Positions 12,678 to 23,765 of a DNA stretch of 64,000 bases are shown here, in pieces; the first letter of the stretch is position 1; each line of letters begins with the position of its first letter. Position numbers and translations under genes: made by a program. The stretch spans positions 2,294,001 through 2,358,000 of the forward strand of contig CP103037.1 in NCBI GenBank assembly GCA_024752435.1, read 5' to 3'. The notes beneath the pieces were generated by a model, which was not told where the DNA came from, ran no database searches, and saw only the letters and a list, made by a program, of their open reading frames with translations. Origin of the DNA: Allantophomopsis cytisporea. Lineage: Eukaryota; Ascomycota; Leotiomycetes; Phacidiales; Phacidiaceae.

Positions 12678-14432
12678 TCAAACGCTTTGGGGGTTGAAAT
12701 TTGCAGGCTGTTTGGTGAGTCAGTCCGTGTTGTAAAGATAGTAGTATCGGAATGAAAGCAAATGTGTAAAGTGTTGCGGCATGGACAAAACTTACAGGAC
12801 TGTTGAGCATGCTGTTTCGCTTGTTTCTCCCCTTCTTAATATGTGATTTAAGTGCGCTGGAATCCAGAGGTTTCAAGAGCTCAAAACTGCAAAGTAGTTC
12901 GTTTGAAACTCCCATGATAGCACCGTAATTATCAAACTCGCCGCAATACTGTAGTTTAAAGTTAGCATTGTCCACACCCTAGTGCGTACATATGTACTTA
13001 CATTAGGAGCGCTAAATACTGTCACCAAAATCCTGTCACTGAAGAATTCATAACCATCTTCAACCACCATGTGTGCTCGACAGACTAGATCAAAGTCATG
13101 CCGCTGCAGGAACTCCATGATGACTTTCTTCCCGAAACAATAACTGACTCCTCTTTCGTTTGCTTCCCAGTCTTGTTCCATATCTGCTGGATCGGCCCAT
13201 AACAGATCGTTGAGGAGACCATAGTCAGGAACGTCGGTCGGTCGTGCAATGTTTCGAATATCATCCATGTGTTTCAAGGATGGTGAAAGGCCTCCGTGTA
13301 CACAGAAGATCTTGCCTGCGACAATGGCTGCAATGGGGAGCGTATTGAACGTATCAATAAATGTCTTCCACACTTTGATGTTGCATCGTCGTTTGCATTC
13401 GTCGTAAAATCCGTAAACTCGTGTAACATTGGCGCATTCGTGGTTGCCTCGGAGAAGGAAGAAGTTCTCTGGGAATTTGAGCTTGTAGCACATCAGGAGG
13501 AGTATAGTTTCGAGGGACTGTTTGCCTCTGTCGACATAATCACCGAGGAAGAGATAGTTGGAATTCGGAGGGAAACCACACATCTCAAACATTCGGATGA
13601 GGTCGGTATATTGCCCATGAACATCTCCCACAACCTTGACTGGAGCGTTCAACTCGATTAAGGCTGGCTGAGATAAAAAGACCTCTCTGGCAGCCGCGCA
13701 GATTGCTGTGATCTCCGCGTTCTTGAGACAAACACCCTTTGTAACCTTCCCAGCATATCCGGCATCTAGCAGTCGTGTGATCATATCATCAAGATCAATG
13801 GAGCGTAAAGCACCAATCCCCATGCTCGGTGAGCTTGATGGTCCAGCCTCATCGATTGGCGTGGACATTCCGGGATCATTGCTGATTGGGTTGATTGTAT
13901 TCTCCTTCTTGACGAGAATCGATACTCCAGGCTGTTGCATATGCGCATGTGGGTTCATGAGCCCAGATGGTGGTTGATCGGAAACATCGTGAACTTCCCC
14001 GCTCTGCTGTGCGGCTGTGACATCATGATGCCCACTCATCATAGAGGCAGACTGGACGGGAGATGGAGGAGGTTGTGGATCTTCATCCACAGGAGATTGA
14101 ATCTCAGAATCCGTACCTGGCGATACTGGAGAGCTCGCGGAGTCAGCGCGACTATGCCTTGATCGACTACTCTTAGCAGACTTCACCGAAGCTCCATCTG
14201 ACTTATCTACCAAGGTATCGCTCGTAGACAACGCTGCTATCGAGCCTCTTGGGCTATCACTCTTTCCATCCTTGTCCTTGTCCTTGATCTTCGATCTGAG
14301 TCCGCGGAAGGATCTAGATGACTCTTTGGTGTCTGATTTGCTAAAGGACGGGTATGATTGTAGGCCATTGTCTATCGAATTTCCTCGAGGAGTCGATGTT
14401 CCAGAGCCACCCTTTGATGGCTGATTTCCCAT
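12678..14432 (-). CDS. Ser/Thr protein phosphatase Z (PP1-like, Ppz/pzl-1 type)
   Basis: Type-1-like protein phosphatase of the fungal-specific Ppz group, which acts in salt tolerance and cation balance (family knowledge). Exons on the minus strand: 14432-13002, 12948-12796 and 12707-12678; introns 12949-13001 and 12708-12795. Both joins are phase 0, giving 537 aa. The ATG at 14432 gives MGNQPSK, a classic N-myristoylation start; the frame is open slightly upstream but without an ATG. Residues 1 to about 205 are Ser-rich and disordered with basic stretches, as in Ppz. The catalytic domain starts at about residue 210 and shows the metal and catalytic motifs GDVHGQ, GDYVDRG, GNHE and SAPNYCGEFDN, the last completed across intron 1. 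The C-terminus is short (SPPANFNPQSV). The last exon codes for only nine residues. The gene is divergent from the KMT6-like gene. Confidence 0.93.
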
Positions 14433-16277
14433 GATTGTCACAAGTGACAGGCGGAAGAGGTGATGTTCGCGGTCAAGGTGAGTTCCACTACGGAGGGTGG
14501 AAGAGCTGTGTGACGAGTCGTGCTACTGGCATTCGGTGAAGGAGAACGCAGAGATTATCTGACTACAGCGTGATGAGCCAGCATGAGGGAATTTATATTG
14601 GCAATAGGGTTCCTTTTTTTTTTTTGCAGTGGGGAGTAGTATCTAGGTGGAAGTGCCCAGCTGACCTGGTGGGGGGGAAGGCAGTCGTCTCAGTTCGTTG
14701 TGGATATTTCGGTAGGCGTTCGGGTCGTGAAGTGACGGGGTGTTTCTGAGTTGGGCGTTAATGATGAGCCGATAGGATTAGAAAATGCAACAACAATGCA
14801 TTCAAAGAGAATTTGACGGACAAGGCTGAAGTGTCGACGATGTGGTGAGGTGAAGGAGGAGTCGGGTAGGTAAGATTGAGGTACGTTCTCTCTCTCTCAC
14901 ACAAAGGTTTGTATGGTTGTGGATGTAGTTGTGTATGTATGTCATGGGGGGTGTGGGTTATCTGAGAGTGTGGTTGTGGTGGTGGACATTGCATTGCGGG
15001 TGCTGAGTCAGCCATGGCCAGACTGAGTAGGCCACCAAGGGAGACCTAAGATATCAGACAGTACTAAGTGCAAAGGGATTAGATTACCTAGGCAGGAGAC
15101 TTTTGGTTGGCTTCAATAATAAAGGATACCAAGAGAGACACGTCCTGCGATATTTTCGAATTTATGTGGGGAATAATGCGTGGATAAATATAAAAACATA
15201 TAACATAGTTGTAGATATATATATATATATATATATATAATTATAACTACGCTTAAATCTCAACCGGTGTGGACTGGTGACTGAGTATGTAAGTAAGGCA
15301 AGGCAAGCACGGTAAGGCACTTTCTCTTAATAAGACTGATGATTTCGACGCTGTCACTGGTCGCCTAACCAAGACTTTTGGCTCAGACCCTTTCCCTCCG
15401 TCTCGATATTTCTTCGTATGTATCAGCTTGGGGGTCTTAGATTTCCCCAACGACCCTTATTGTGGGGTGCATAGAAAATATGCGGCCTGATTCAAGACAA
15501 CGTCAAAGTCCCGACGATCATCGGATCACCAGATATCTTCTCTGATTCCTGAATGCACAAGATCCAATATCCAGGATCCAAAGAGCCAAGATCCCAGATC
15601 CAATGGTCAATTGCATTGTGTTCGTACCTGCATCCTGGAAATTGCCTCAGACAACAAATCCGATTTTGATGTCTCCACCACAATTTGGTCACCTCTCGCA
15701 TTCGACAGGTCACCACCACGCGTGAAGTTCCTCTCCACGAGCCAGGCTGACTTGAGAGACTCTTTACTTCTCATATACTTTCAGGTATTACTCACTCTGC
15801 TTCACTTCAAAGCTGCACAAAGGACTTCACACTCACGCAGCTGCTTTCCAACACTGCGCAGCTCAAAACTCACCACCACACCACGGCCAGGCGCTTTGCT
15901 GCAAGGTCAATACACAAGGTACATTAGCTTCACAGCTTACATTCATCTCACGTGTCACCTTTTCATTACTTCACCACTACAAGAAGCAATTTACATCTTG
16001 TCACCCTGCCATGAAGGATGGTGCATAGCTCACGTTGACATCTGCGTGCGTTAATTACCCACTTCAAGCCGGCATATGATCTACAAACCTCGAACCTGAT
16101 GGTCACTCATGTCATTCGCTCTGCCAGACCAATTACATGAATGACTTTCACGGTTCATTTCCATCGTCACAGTCTATCTTCACACCTCACACTGCACGAG
16201 GCAAGTTTGATTCTCTTACCTTCTCTGGGCAACGCCGTTGGGAACCCCATATCAGTCTGTGCTCTTCATCCAAAGCC
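14433..16277. other. Divergent intergenic region between ppz and kmt6
   Basis: About 1.8 kb separate the two start codons. It contains a T run at 14615-14624, a (TA)n tract at 15215-15239 and pyrimidine-rich DNA before the methyltransferase start. It should hold both promoters, but no clear TATA or CCAAT pair stood out. Confidence 0.6.
15215..15239. repeat. (AT)n dinucleotide repeat
   Basis: Uninterrupted AT alternation of about 24 bases in the ppz/kmt6 intergenic region. Confidence 0.85.
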
Positions 16278-19200
16278 ATGGGACGACCGTCTGGAGCCGC
16301 CGATGACCCTATCACGTTTGATAGTGACGAAGAAAGTACACTTTCCGAGATAAATAGTGCCGCCTTCCAGGATTCTATCGATTTGACATCTTCCCCATCA
16401 CCTAGTCCCTGTCTAGACTCTTATACTGCCAATCTGCAAAAATATCTCAAAAAGGTGCCTTCAAGATCCTCGAATTATACACCAGCACCGGATACAAAGG
16501 ATTCTAGGACGTCAAACACCCCAGTTTTCTTTGCTTCCACATACAATTCTAATCAATCCGAACCTCCAGTGGGAGACTCTAAACTCCAAAGTCGAATCAG
16601 GAAAGACATATCAAACAACCATCAAGGCTCTAGAACCCCTGTTGTACATGCAGAGTATGCCAATTCGACTCAAGTCCCGCATAGACTTCACAGTCGACGA
16701 GATGTTTCACCGAAAGCCCAGATGGCTGCGGCAGCAGGTCGAGCTTCTATAGAAAAGGACAAAGCCGACCTAGGTCCGTCAAAATATGACTTCGAAGAGC
16801 GTTTTAAAGTCGTCCAGGCATCTTTGAAAGACCAGCACGCATCATCTGTTCAGGTAAGTCAACTCCATGATGTTCTTATACGGGAAGGTTTCTAAATGTC
16901 CTAGTCTCTCCTCCGCGATGCAAGATCTATACCACAAAATATAGCATTCCCGCTTGGAGGCAGTGTTTCCCCTTTTGTGGGAATGGTGGCTCTGAATAAA
17001 AATGACCCAATGGCTATGGTAATTAATGGAATAGGCATGTCAGAGAAGCAGGAACCGGTCGCTCAAGTTCCTCAATTAGGTCTGTTGACCCCTATCCTAC
17101 AAATCATTCAAAAGGTAGGTGATTCCTGGAATTAAAAAAAAATAGCCGGAGACACCTTTAATGGCTCTATCTGTCTATCAGAGACGGACTTTTTCTGCTC
17201 CGAACCTGAACCACGGATTATGCTGACTTCGACTAAAGTATCCGGAAAAGAAGAAAGCCCCCTCGACGATAGGATGCCTTATACAGATAAACCCAGAAGT
17301 CAAATCGGTACCCCAATATGAGTATTACGTACATGTAACTCGGAGTATTTATCGTCCTGACGATGAACGACTGCATTTCGAGCCTTGGCTAGGCGACGCT
17401 GATTTAGGCAATCCTGTGGAAAAGAAGAAAATGGACGAATTCCACCAGAAATTTATGAAGGGATTTGATGATAAAGAGGATCCTATGGCAAGTAGGAATA
17501 CTGAGAGAGCTGTAGGACTATACAACAGTCTTGATGAGATGATCCGAGACTCCGGCCTTTCCCGCAGGCATCTGTACAGAGGAATACTGGACCATGTTAC
17601 TCCAAGTAACAAATATGGTAGTTTATTCAGGCATAAATATAAGGACAATCTCCAGAAAGCTTTAGCCCGGGATCATATTTTAATGTCGCCTGGCTTGCTT
17701 AGGGCTTTCACTGGGGCATTTAAAAGCACATTTCAGCTTGATCTGAACACTCTTCTATTGGAGCATGATACTAAACTCCATGACCTGATGGATCCAGAAA
17801 CAGGCTCTAGTTCCCTTAGTGGCTACAGCATGGACTCAAACGTCGATTTATCAACGTACACAGATCTAATTTGTATGATATGTCATACTTCTGTCTGCCC
17901 TACTCACCGAAGATGGGATCCAGAAGAAGAGGAGTTCTCTTACCAAACGAGAACTTTTGAAGCTTCTGTTACCCACCGAAATGCTTTGATAGCAGGAGAT
18001 AAGAGCCGGTCAGTGTATCAAAAGGATAGCTATTGCTCCTTACAATGCTATTTAAAGGTCTGTGAAACAAACCACTACCTCTTCAATTCAGCTTGCCGAA
18101 TTGGATCTACTACACGATGTATAACTGACAACTGCAATAGAATGATCGTGCGGATCAGCAAGCACCAGAGTGGTCACGTGCGGATGACTCCCTACTTACA
18201 ACATTTCTAGCAGGAATGCCACTCGAACCTCGAGCAGCGTGCTTAATTTCTTTGGCCATGCCCCGCCATCCATGCTGGGCGGTGCAGCGTCAAGTTTTTA
18301 AGAGTCGTAAAGAACTGTCACCATCGTTACCGACGATCAGATCTAGGAAGTTAGACTGGTTCGATCCGGCCCGTAAAAAACTATCTAACAACTGGGAGGA
18401 GAAGACGAATACCCATAAACACGAGTTCAGGAACACAGTTAGCGGGTGTCAACATGAAGGACCTTGTAGCGATGGGATGGGCTGTTCATGTGTGGCGGAG
18501 AACGTCCTTTGCGAGAAACTGTGCGCATGCACGAATTGTGCCCGCACATTCACAGGTTGTGCTTGCCGCGAACAAAGCAAAGCGTGTTCGGACAACCGAT
18601 GCATCTGCCGACAGCTGAATCGTGAATGCGATCCTGATCTTTGCGGCTCATGTGGTGCGGTCGAACGTGCTGATCCTCAATGCCGAAGAGAAAGGGAATT
18701 TTTCAAATCCGGCTGTCAGAACATAGAACTGCAGATATCACATCGAATTGCACGAAAGACTGTCATCGGACGCACCAAAATCTTGAAGCAGGATGCGAGT
18801 GGTGCTTCTACTCCCTATGACTTTTTCGGTCTCTACGCTGGCGAAGACATCCCAGCCGGAGCCTTCATCGACGAGTATGTCGGTGAGATAATCAGCGACA
18901 ACGAGAGCAATCGATGGGCCGAGCTCCTCAAAAAAACAGGCAAAAACTATGGGTTTACTTTAAACAAATGTATGTAATTCTCAACTCAATAGCCTCTGAC
19001 ACCTCTGACATCCTACAGGCGAAGTTATAGATTCTCAACGTAAGGGCAACCACACCAGGTTCATAAATCACGCCGACCCGTACCCTGCCAACACAATGGC
19101 GATGGTAGTGCTGGTGAATCTCGTTCACCGCATCAAATTCCGTGCCGTGAAGGATATAGAGGCAGGCTGCGAGCTGTTCTTTGACTACGGCGAGGACTTC

Positions 19201-19413
19201 GTCACTGCGCAGCCGGAGATGCCTCGCAAGAAGCCCAGGGTATCGACGGACAAGACGACTCGTAAGAGAATGCGGGACTCTCATGGACTGGATAAAGCTG
19301 CTGCTGATGTGGATCTCGACGTGGCTATGGGCGGCGTGGATGGTGTGGATGAGGTGGTGGTTCAGAAGACAAGATCTGGGAGGACTACTAAGGTTAAGCG
19401 GTATACACGCTGA
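16278..19413 (+). CDS. E(z)/KMT6-like histone H3K27 methyltransferase (CXC plus SET)
   Basis: Polycomb-type lysine methyltransferase; family members write H3K27me3 within PRC2. My model has exons 16278-16853, 16905-17114, 17184-17237, 17287-18057, 18141-18969 and 19019-19413. All joins keep frame, giving 944 aa. An in-frame ATG at 16137 would add 47 residues. Seen: the N-terminal acidic motif PITFDSDEES, a Cys/His motif CMICHTSVCPTH, a SANT-like block ending PRHPCWAV, and the cysteine-rich CXC domain (about residues 639-735). The SET domain (about 735-875) shows DEYVGEI, TRFINHA and ELFFDYG. The usual NHSxxPNC is changed to NHADPYPANT. Introns 17115-17183 (acceptor GAG), 17238-17286 (49 nt, donor GTATCC) and 18058-18140 (donor GTCTGT) have weak sites. 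If they are not spliced, the frame is broken. Family identity is firm; the exact exon set is less so. Confidence 0.82.
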
Positions 19414-20503
19414 TTGTATGTTTTTGTCAAGATCGGATTCGATGTTCAGCTTGGGAGTTATTTGGAATGGTTTGCGTATGTAGTAGGGTGGCTTTGGTAG
19501 TGTAGACTATTTGGATGGTTGTGTTATTCAAGAGGCGATCCTCATGTCAGAGTATGAAGGGAATGTAGCTTTTTGAGTTAAGCAACGTATCCAAACGCAT
19601 TACGTACTAAGTGACTGACACGCTGAGATTTACTGTGACCAGTAACGTGTCATTGACTCCAGTTGTATCAAGATCTCTTGCTTTGGAGTTGAGGCTTGCG
19701 CTATGTCAAATTCCATATTGTTTAGGATGACTTAGCACCTCAACAACGATGATAAAAGGGGTAAATTACTGGCTTGGTGTCTATTGAGACTATGCACCAT
19801 CAAGATGATCAGGTAGTACATATGATGTTGACAAGGAACTCATTTCCCAGTCTCATATTCCTACTCTAGACCTAAAAACAGGTTTATTTATTTGATGCAA
19901 ATGCCACCGGGTTGTAAAGATCAGTATGCTCTATGCTGGAATGATGGGTTTGTATCTCTAGGTTTTAAGTTTACAGATGACATGGAGTTGATGTTGTTAG
20001 CAAATGAATATATGAGAACGATGGTAGACATGATTAAATGCATACATAATACATAAATACCAGGGAGCGGAATTTTATATTGTATGGGGATAAAATAAAT
20101 AAAGAGATAAATAAATCAATGACAAAATCCTTCAGATATGTAATATCGAACAAAAATAACACAAGATTTTACCTATGTACCATACAGTCTATCCACTTAC
20201 TCATGTAAATCTTCTACAGGCATGCAGGTATAGTGGGTTTGCCAATTCGGGACCAAGTCGCGAATAATTGGACTGCACCCCCCCCCTGCGAGCATAACAT
20301 TTGTGCAACCCAGGCCACAGATAAGGAACACGCATTTCACTGGCGACAACACTTCATAATAACTGATAGTCGTATCGTATACGATTGTATACGACCACAT
20401 ACGAAGAACTAAGTTTGCAATATATTTATTTCTGTCAAGAGCGCCACATAAATAACATGGGTGGCATGTGGGCTTGCCTCATCAGTATTCGGATGCAACG
20501 AGT
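19414..20503. other. Intergenic region, convergent 3' flanks
   Basis: This lies between the methyltransferase stop and the fasciclin gene stop. It is A/T-rich with several AATAAA-like stretches around 20040-20130. No gene was seen. Confidence 0.6.
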
Positions 20504-21986
20504 CTACAACTCCTCTCCATCCACATACGGCAATAGCCTCTCCTTGAGCTCCTCTACGCTCAGCTCCTCATCGGCCTCGCTCACCTGTCCGCCAGGCGTC
20601 TTAGGCGGGATGAGAACACTATCGAGAAGGTGGATGACGCCATCCTTCGCAACACCATCCTGAGTAGAGACAGTGGCAAAGCCATTAATCTTGATGGTGA
20701 TCCAGCCACCGTATCTACCCACATCGATACTAAGACTCCTATCCTTGAGGAGGGTTGGCAGATCGACATGGAAGTGTCCCTTGGGGACATCCTCGGCATC
20801 GACGTCTGTCTCCTTGGGCCCGTAGAAAGCGTCCGAGTACAGCGTCTGGTTGGCGACGACGTGGTACTCAAGCAGCGCCTTGAGGTACTTCTCGCCGTAG
20901 CTGCTGAACAGGAAGGCGTTGATGCGTACGCCCAGCTTCTTGAAGGCGAAGTTGGAGGGTGCGAAGAAAGTTCCGCCCTCGTGCGAGGTGTTGGACTTGA
21001 TGGCGTTGAAGAGACCCGTCTTCTCGAGCCCCAAGTTGAGGGTTGAGAACTGGCCGGGGAGCAGCTCGATGATCTTATAGGCTGGGGGTGGGGGGAGGAG
21101 CAGGGAGTCTACGCCATGGATGACGCCATTGGTTCCGAACTGTAGGCTGTTAGTTGATGTCTTTCAAGAGGGGGGGGTGGGGGTTGGAAGATCTTACAAT
21201 GTTGATGGCAACGACACGGCTGTAGAAGTTCACGAGGAGACCCTTCAAGCTGAGACCGACACGAAGACGCTGTGGCTCACCACCGAGCGCCTTCTCACCG
21301 AGAGTTGTGGGGATGGTGTGGCTAAGAAGGACACGGCCGGCGGGGTAGAAATCGGCAGAGACGTGATAGCTGAGGATCTTCTTGATGATCTCCTTAGATG
21401 GCTTGTGGTGGCTTGGGATCTTCTCGAAGGCGCGGTCTGTGGGTGCAAAGACGGTGTAATTGGCAGCTGTGCCATTGAGAATCTCGACGATGTCATCATA
21501 TTCGTTGATCAATTTGGCAAGCTTTGTCGTGTACTTGCTGCTATTGATGAGCTCGTACACAGTCTTGTTAGGCTTGTGATGGTGAGGGTGTTTTCTGTGT
21601 GGGGGATGGTGGGGATGATGGGGATGTTCGCTGTTGCTATCGAAGATATCGACTTCCTGAGCTGTCTCCTCAAGACCCGAGGAGAGCCAGCCTGCTACAT
21701 CGAAGGCTGTTCCGGACTTGGCACATCGGAAGAAGACTTCCTGAGACTTCTTGGTAGCCTCCTCGGCGTAGCCAACAGCCTGATCAATTGCGTTCTCTGA
21801 GAATGCTACAGCGTCCTTGAAAGTCCCTTCTAGATGGCCGAAAAGGTCGTCCTTACTTGGGAGGCGGTCGAAGAACGACGATGGAGTTTCATGGTTCTCG
21901 ATGGCGAGGGAGTTCAAGACCTGCTCGTCTGGGATGACGAAGGCAGTTGAAATTGCTACCAACGGGATAACTGTCGTGATTCTCAT
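20504..21986 (-). CDS. Secreted protein with two fasciclin (FAS1) domains and His-rich linker
   Basis: Extracellular adhesion-type protein; FAS1 domains mediate cell-surface or matrix contacts (family knowledge). Exons are 21986-21198 and 21139-20504 with a phase-0 intron of 58 nt (branch-like CTAAC, acceptor CTACAG); 474 aa. Residues 1-17 form a signal peptide. Residues 20-115 are an unassigned N-terminal segment. Residues 121-137 are a His/Pro-rich linker with ten histidines. FAS1 domain 1 spans about 140-290 (YTVFAPTDRAFEKI) and ends at NGVIHGVDSLLLPP. FAS1 domain 2 spans about 300-455 (GGTFFAPSNFAFKKLG, then DGVIHLLDSVLIPP). N-glycosylation motifs such as NKT and NGT are present. No GPI signal is evident at the C-terminus. 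The gene is divergent from glutamate decarboxylase. The substrate or partner is not predictable. Confidence 0.92.
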
Positions 21987-22044
21987 ACTGATGATTGCAG
22001 GGGATGATGGGAGGATAGGAAGGAGAATGGCAAGAGAATCACAG

Positions 22045-22058
22045 ATACTATATAAATG
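22045..22058 (-). promoter_or_regulatory. Possible TATA element of the fasciclin gene
   Basis: TATATAAAT lies about 65 bases upstream of the ATG at 21986. A CCAAT sequence lies further out at 22154-22158. The call rests on position and consensus only. Confidence 0.35.
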
Positions 22059-22765
22059 ATGGGGTGAGGTAGCTTACATCGAATGACGACTTAATGCCAA
22101 GTGCACAACGATCCTCGGCGAGTTGTGTTCCCCAGCTTACTTATAAATCCTCTCCAATCAGATGGGATTCTTATTCATTCATACATGCGTGGAGACTTGA
22201 GCTGAAACCACGAGCTCGGATTCTTGCTGTTGCATAATCACTTTGATGCTCATCGATATCCCGAGCCTCCGATCATCACATAATAGATTCTGCTTCACAT
22301 CTTCAACTCGAGAAATTCAAAAGCGTATAAATTGAAGATTTGCGTTTTTCATTTTGACACTTTAGGCAGCAGAACCACGCCAAAAGAGGCTTTCAGGCAC
22401 CTGGTGTTACGCATACGCCTTTAACCACTTTCAATGGCTCTCGTTGCTCGTCTCACAAATCATGTCATCATCGAATGGAGCTGCGTGCTTCTCCCCCGCA
22501 TCGGAGCAAATTCATGCCGTCCGCCGTGCATGTCGCCATAGATTCTTTTGCGCGGATATGAATATAGTCAGGTCTGGCCTGATCTAAAACTTATGGAGGT
22601 ATCCAACTCCGATGCGTTCTTGATATTGAATGAATCACCATTATGAATCTTGAATGCGCTAAATATGTCATGACAAGGTTGAAGAGCCGCAGAATGCAGG
22701 TTGATCACGTGTAATGATGGGAATTTCAGAATCGGATCTTGATTTGTACAAGTACAGGAAGTGTA

Positions 22766-22774
<9 letters not shown>

Positions 22775-22798
<24 letters not shown>
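22775..22798. repeat. (TA)n dinucleotide repeat
   Basis: TA alternation of about 24 bases, preceded by GTGTATATATGTGTG. Confidence 0.85.
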
Positions 22799-23765
22799 GC
22801 ATTCATACATGAGTACATTCTTGTACCTCCTGTTTGACTTTGGACCTTGATCTCATCATATTGAGTATGACGGCGAATGGGATTTCCCATTGGCGATCAA
22901 GCCTCTGACGCTATGATCAACAGGGGAACCGGATGAAAGATGGCATGACGAAGCATCGTACCAGCATCTTGTACAACTCTGCCTTGATGCTACAGAACCA
23001 TTCTCATTTTACGAACTCTGAAAGTAGAATGAAGGTATATATTGCAAAGTAGGACAGATGTCTGTACTGGAATGTGAATCGATGATTGTTTGCCAAGTCT
23101 CAAGTGCGAGAGTACTGCGTATATACAATAAAGAGTAATTCATCTGCCAACGGCGATAGAAACAAGCTTTTCAAGCGAGAGTTGCCAAGTCCATCAGTAG
23201 TGATCCCGCCGTGCCGCTGCACCTATTACTTGGTACATAACTCTACAAATGACGGGAGAGCACGGTGATGTTTGCAGATCTCACATCCGCAAAACGATAA
23301 GAAGAGGAAATCTTACAACAATCAACAAGTTAGCAAGTTAACAAGTTAACAAGCCTTTCAAATGTCTCTATGTCCTCTATCCACGAATCGTTTCCAGCTC
23401 AGTCCACATCACGGATACCATAGCACCCAATGCGGAGGAAATGGCTCATCTTTCCTGCTGAGAATAGAGACTTTTCCGCTAAGGGTCCAGTCAACGTAGC
23501 CGACTAGACAATGCCTTGCTTCTAGAAATTATGTCATGGGCGTCATTCCAGCAATGCGTTGCAAAGCTACCCCACAAGTTCGAAAAAAGCGTAAGAGTAC
23601 AAAATAGATGAAGGCTGGACCATTGTTTCTGCTACTCTTCAAATCATCCGTTCCGAAATAAAGACAATTGTTCAACTCGCACAGTCCAAATACTCAAAAA
23701 TATAATCAGAATTCAGTTTGCCTTTCTCGACTTACCTTACTCCATTTAAATATATACCCTCCAAA

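Larger units (their letters stand above)
21987..23765. other. Divergent intergenic region, fasciclin gene and gad
   Basis: About 1.8 kb between the two start codons. It includes a (TA)n tract at 22775-22798 and a triple AAGTTA-like repeat near 23325-23353. Several short open frames exist but none looks like protein. Confidence 0.6.

Noticed and set aside
12679..12975. Extended C-terminus of the phosphatase by reading through intron 2
   Set aside because: The read-through sequence has no family similarity, whereas splicing gives the short conserved-looking end SPPANFNPQSV.
17200..18220. Two apparent frameshifts making the KMT6-like gene a pseudogene
   Set aside because: Introns 17238-17286 and 18058-18140 restore one frame with phase-0 joins, so an intact gene is the simpler reading. 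Weak sites are noted as a finding.
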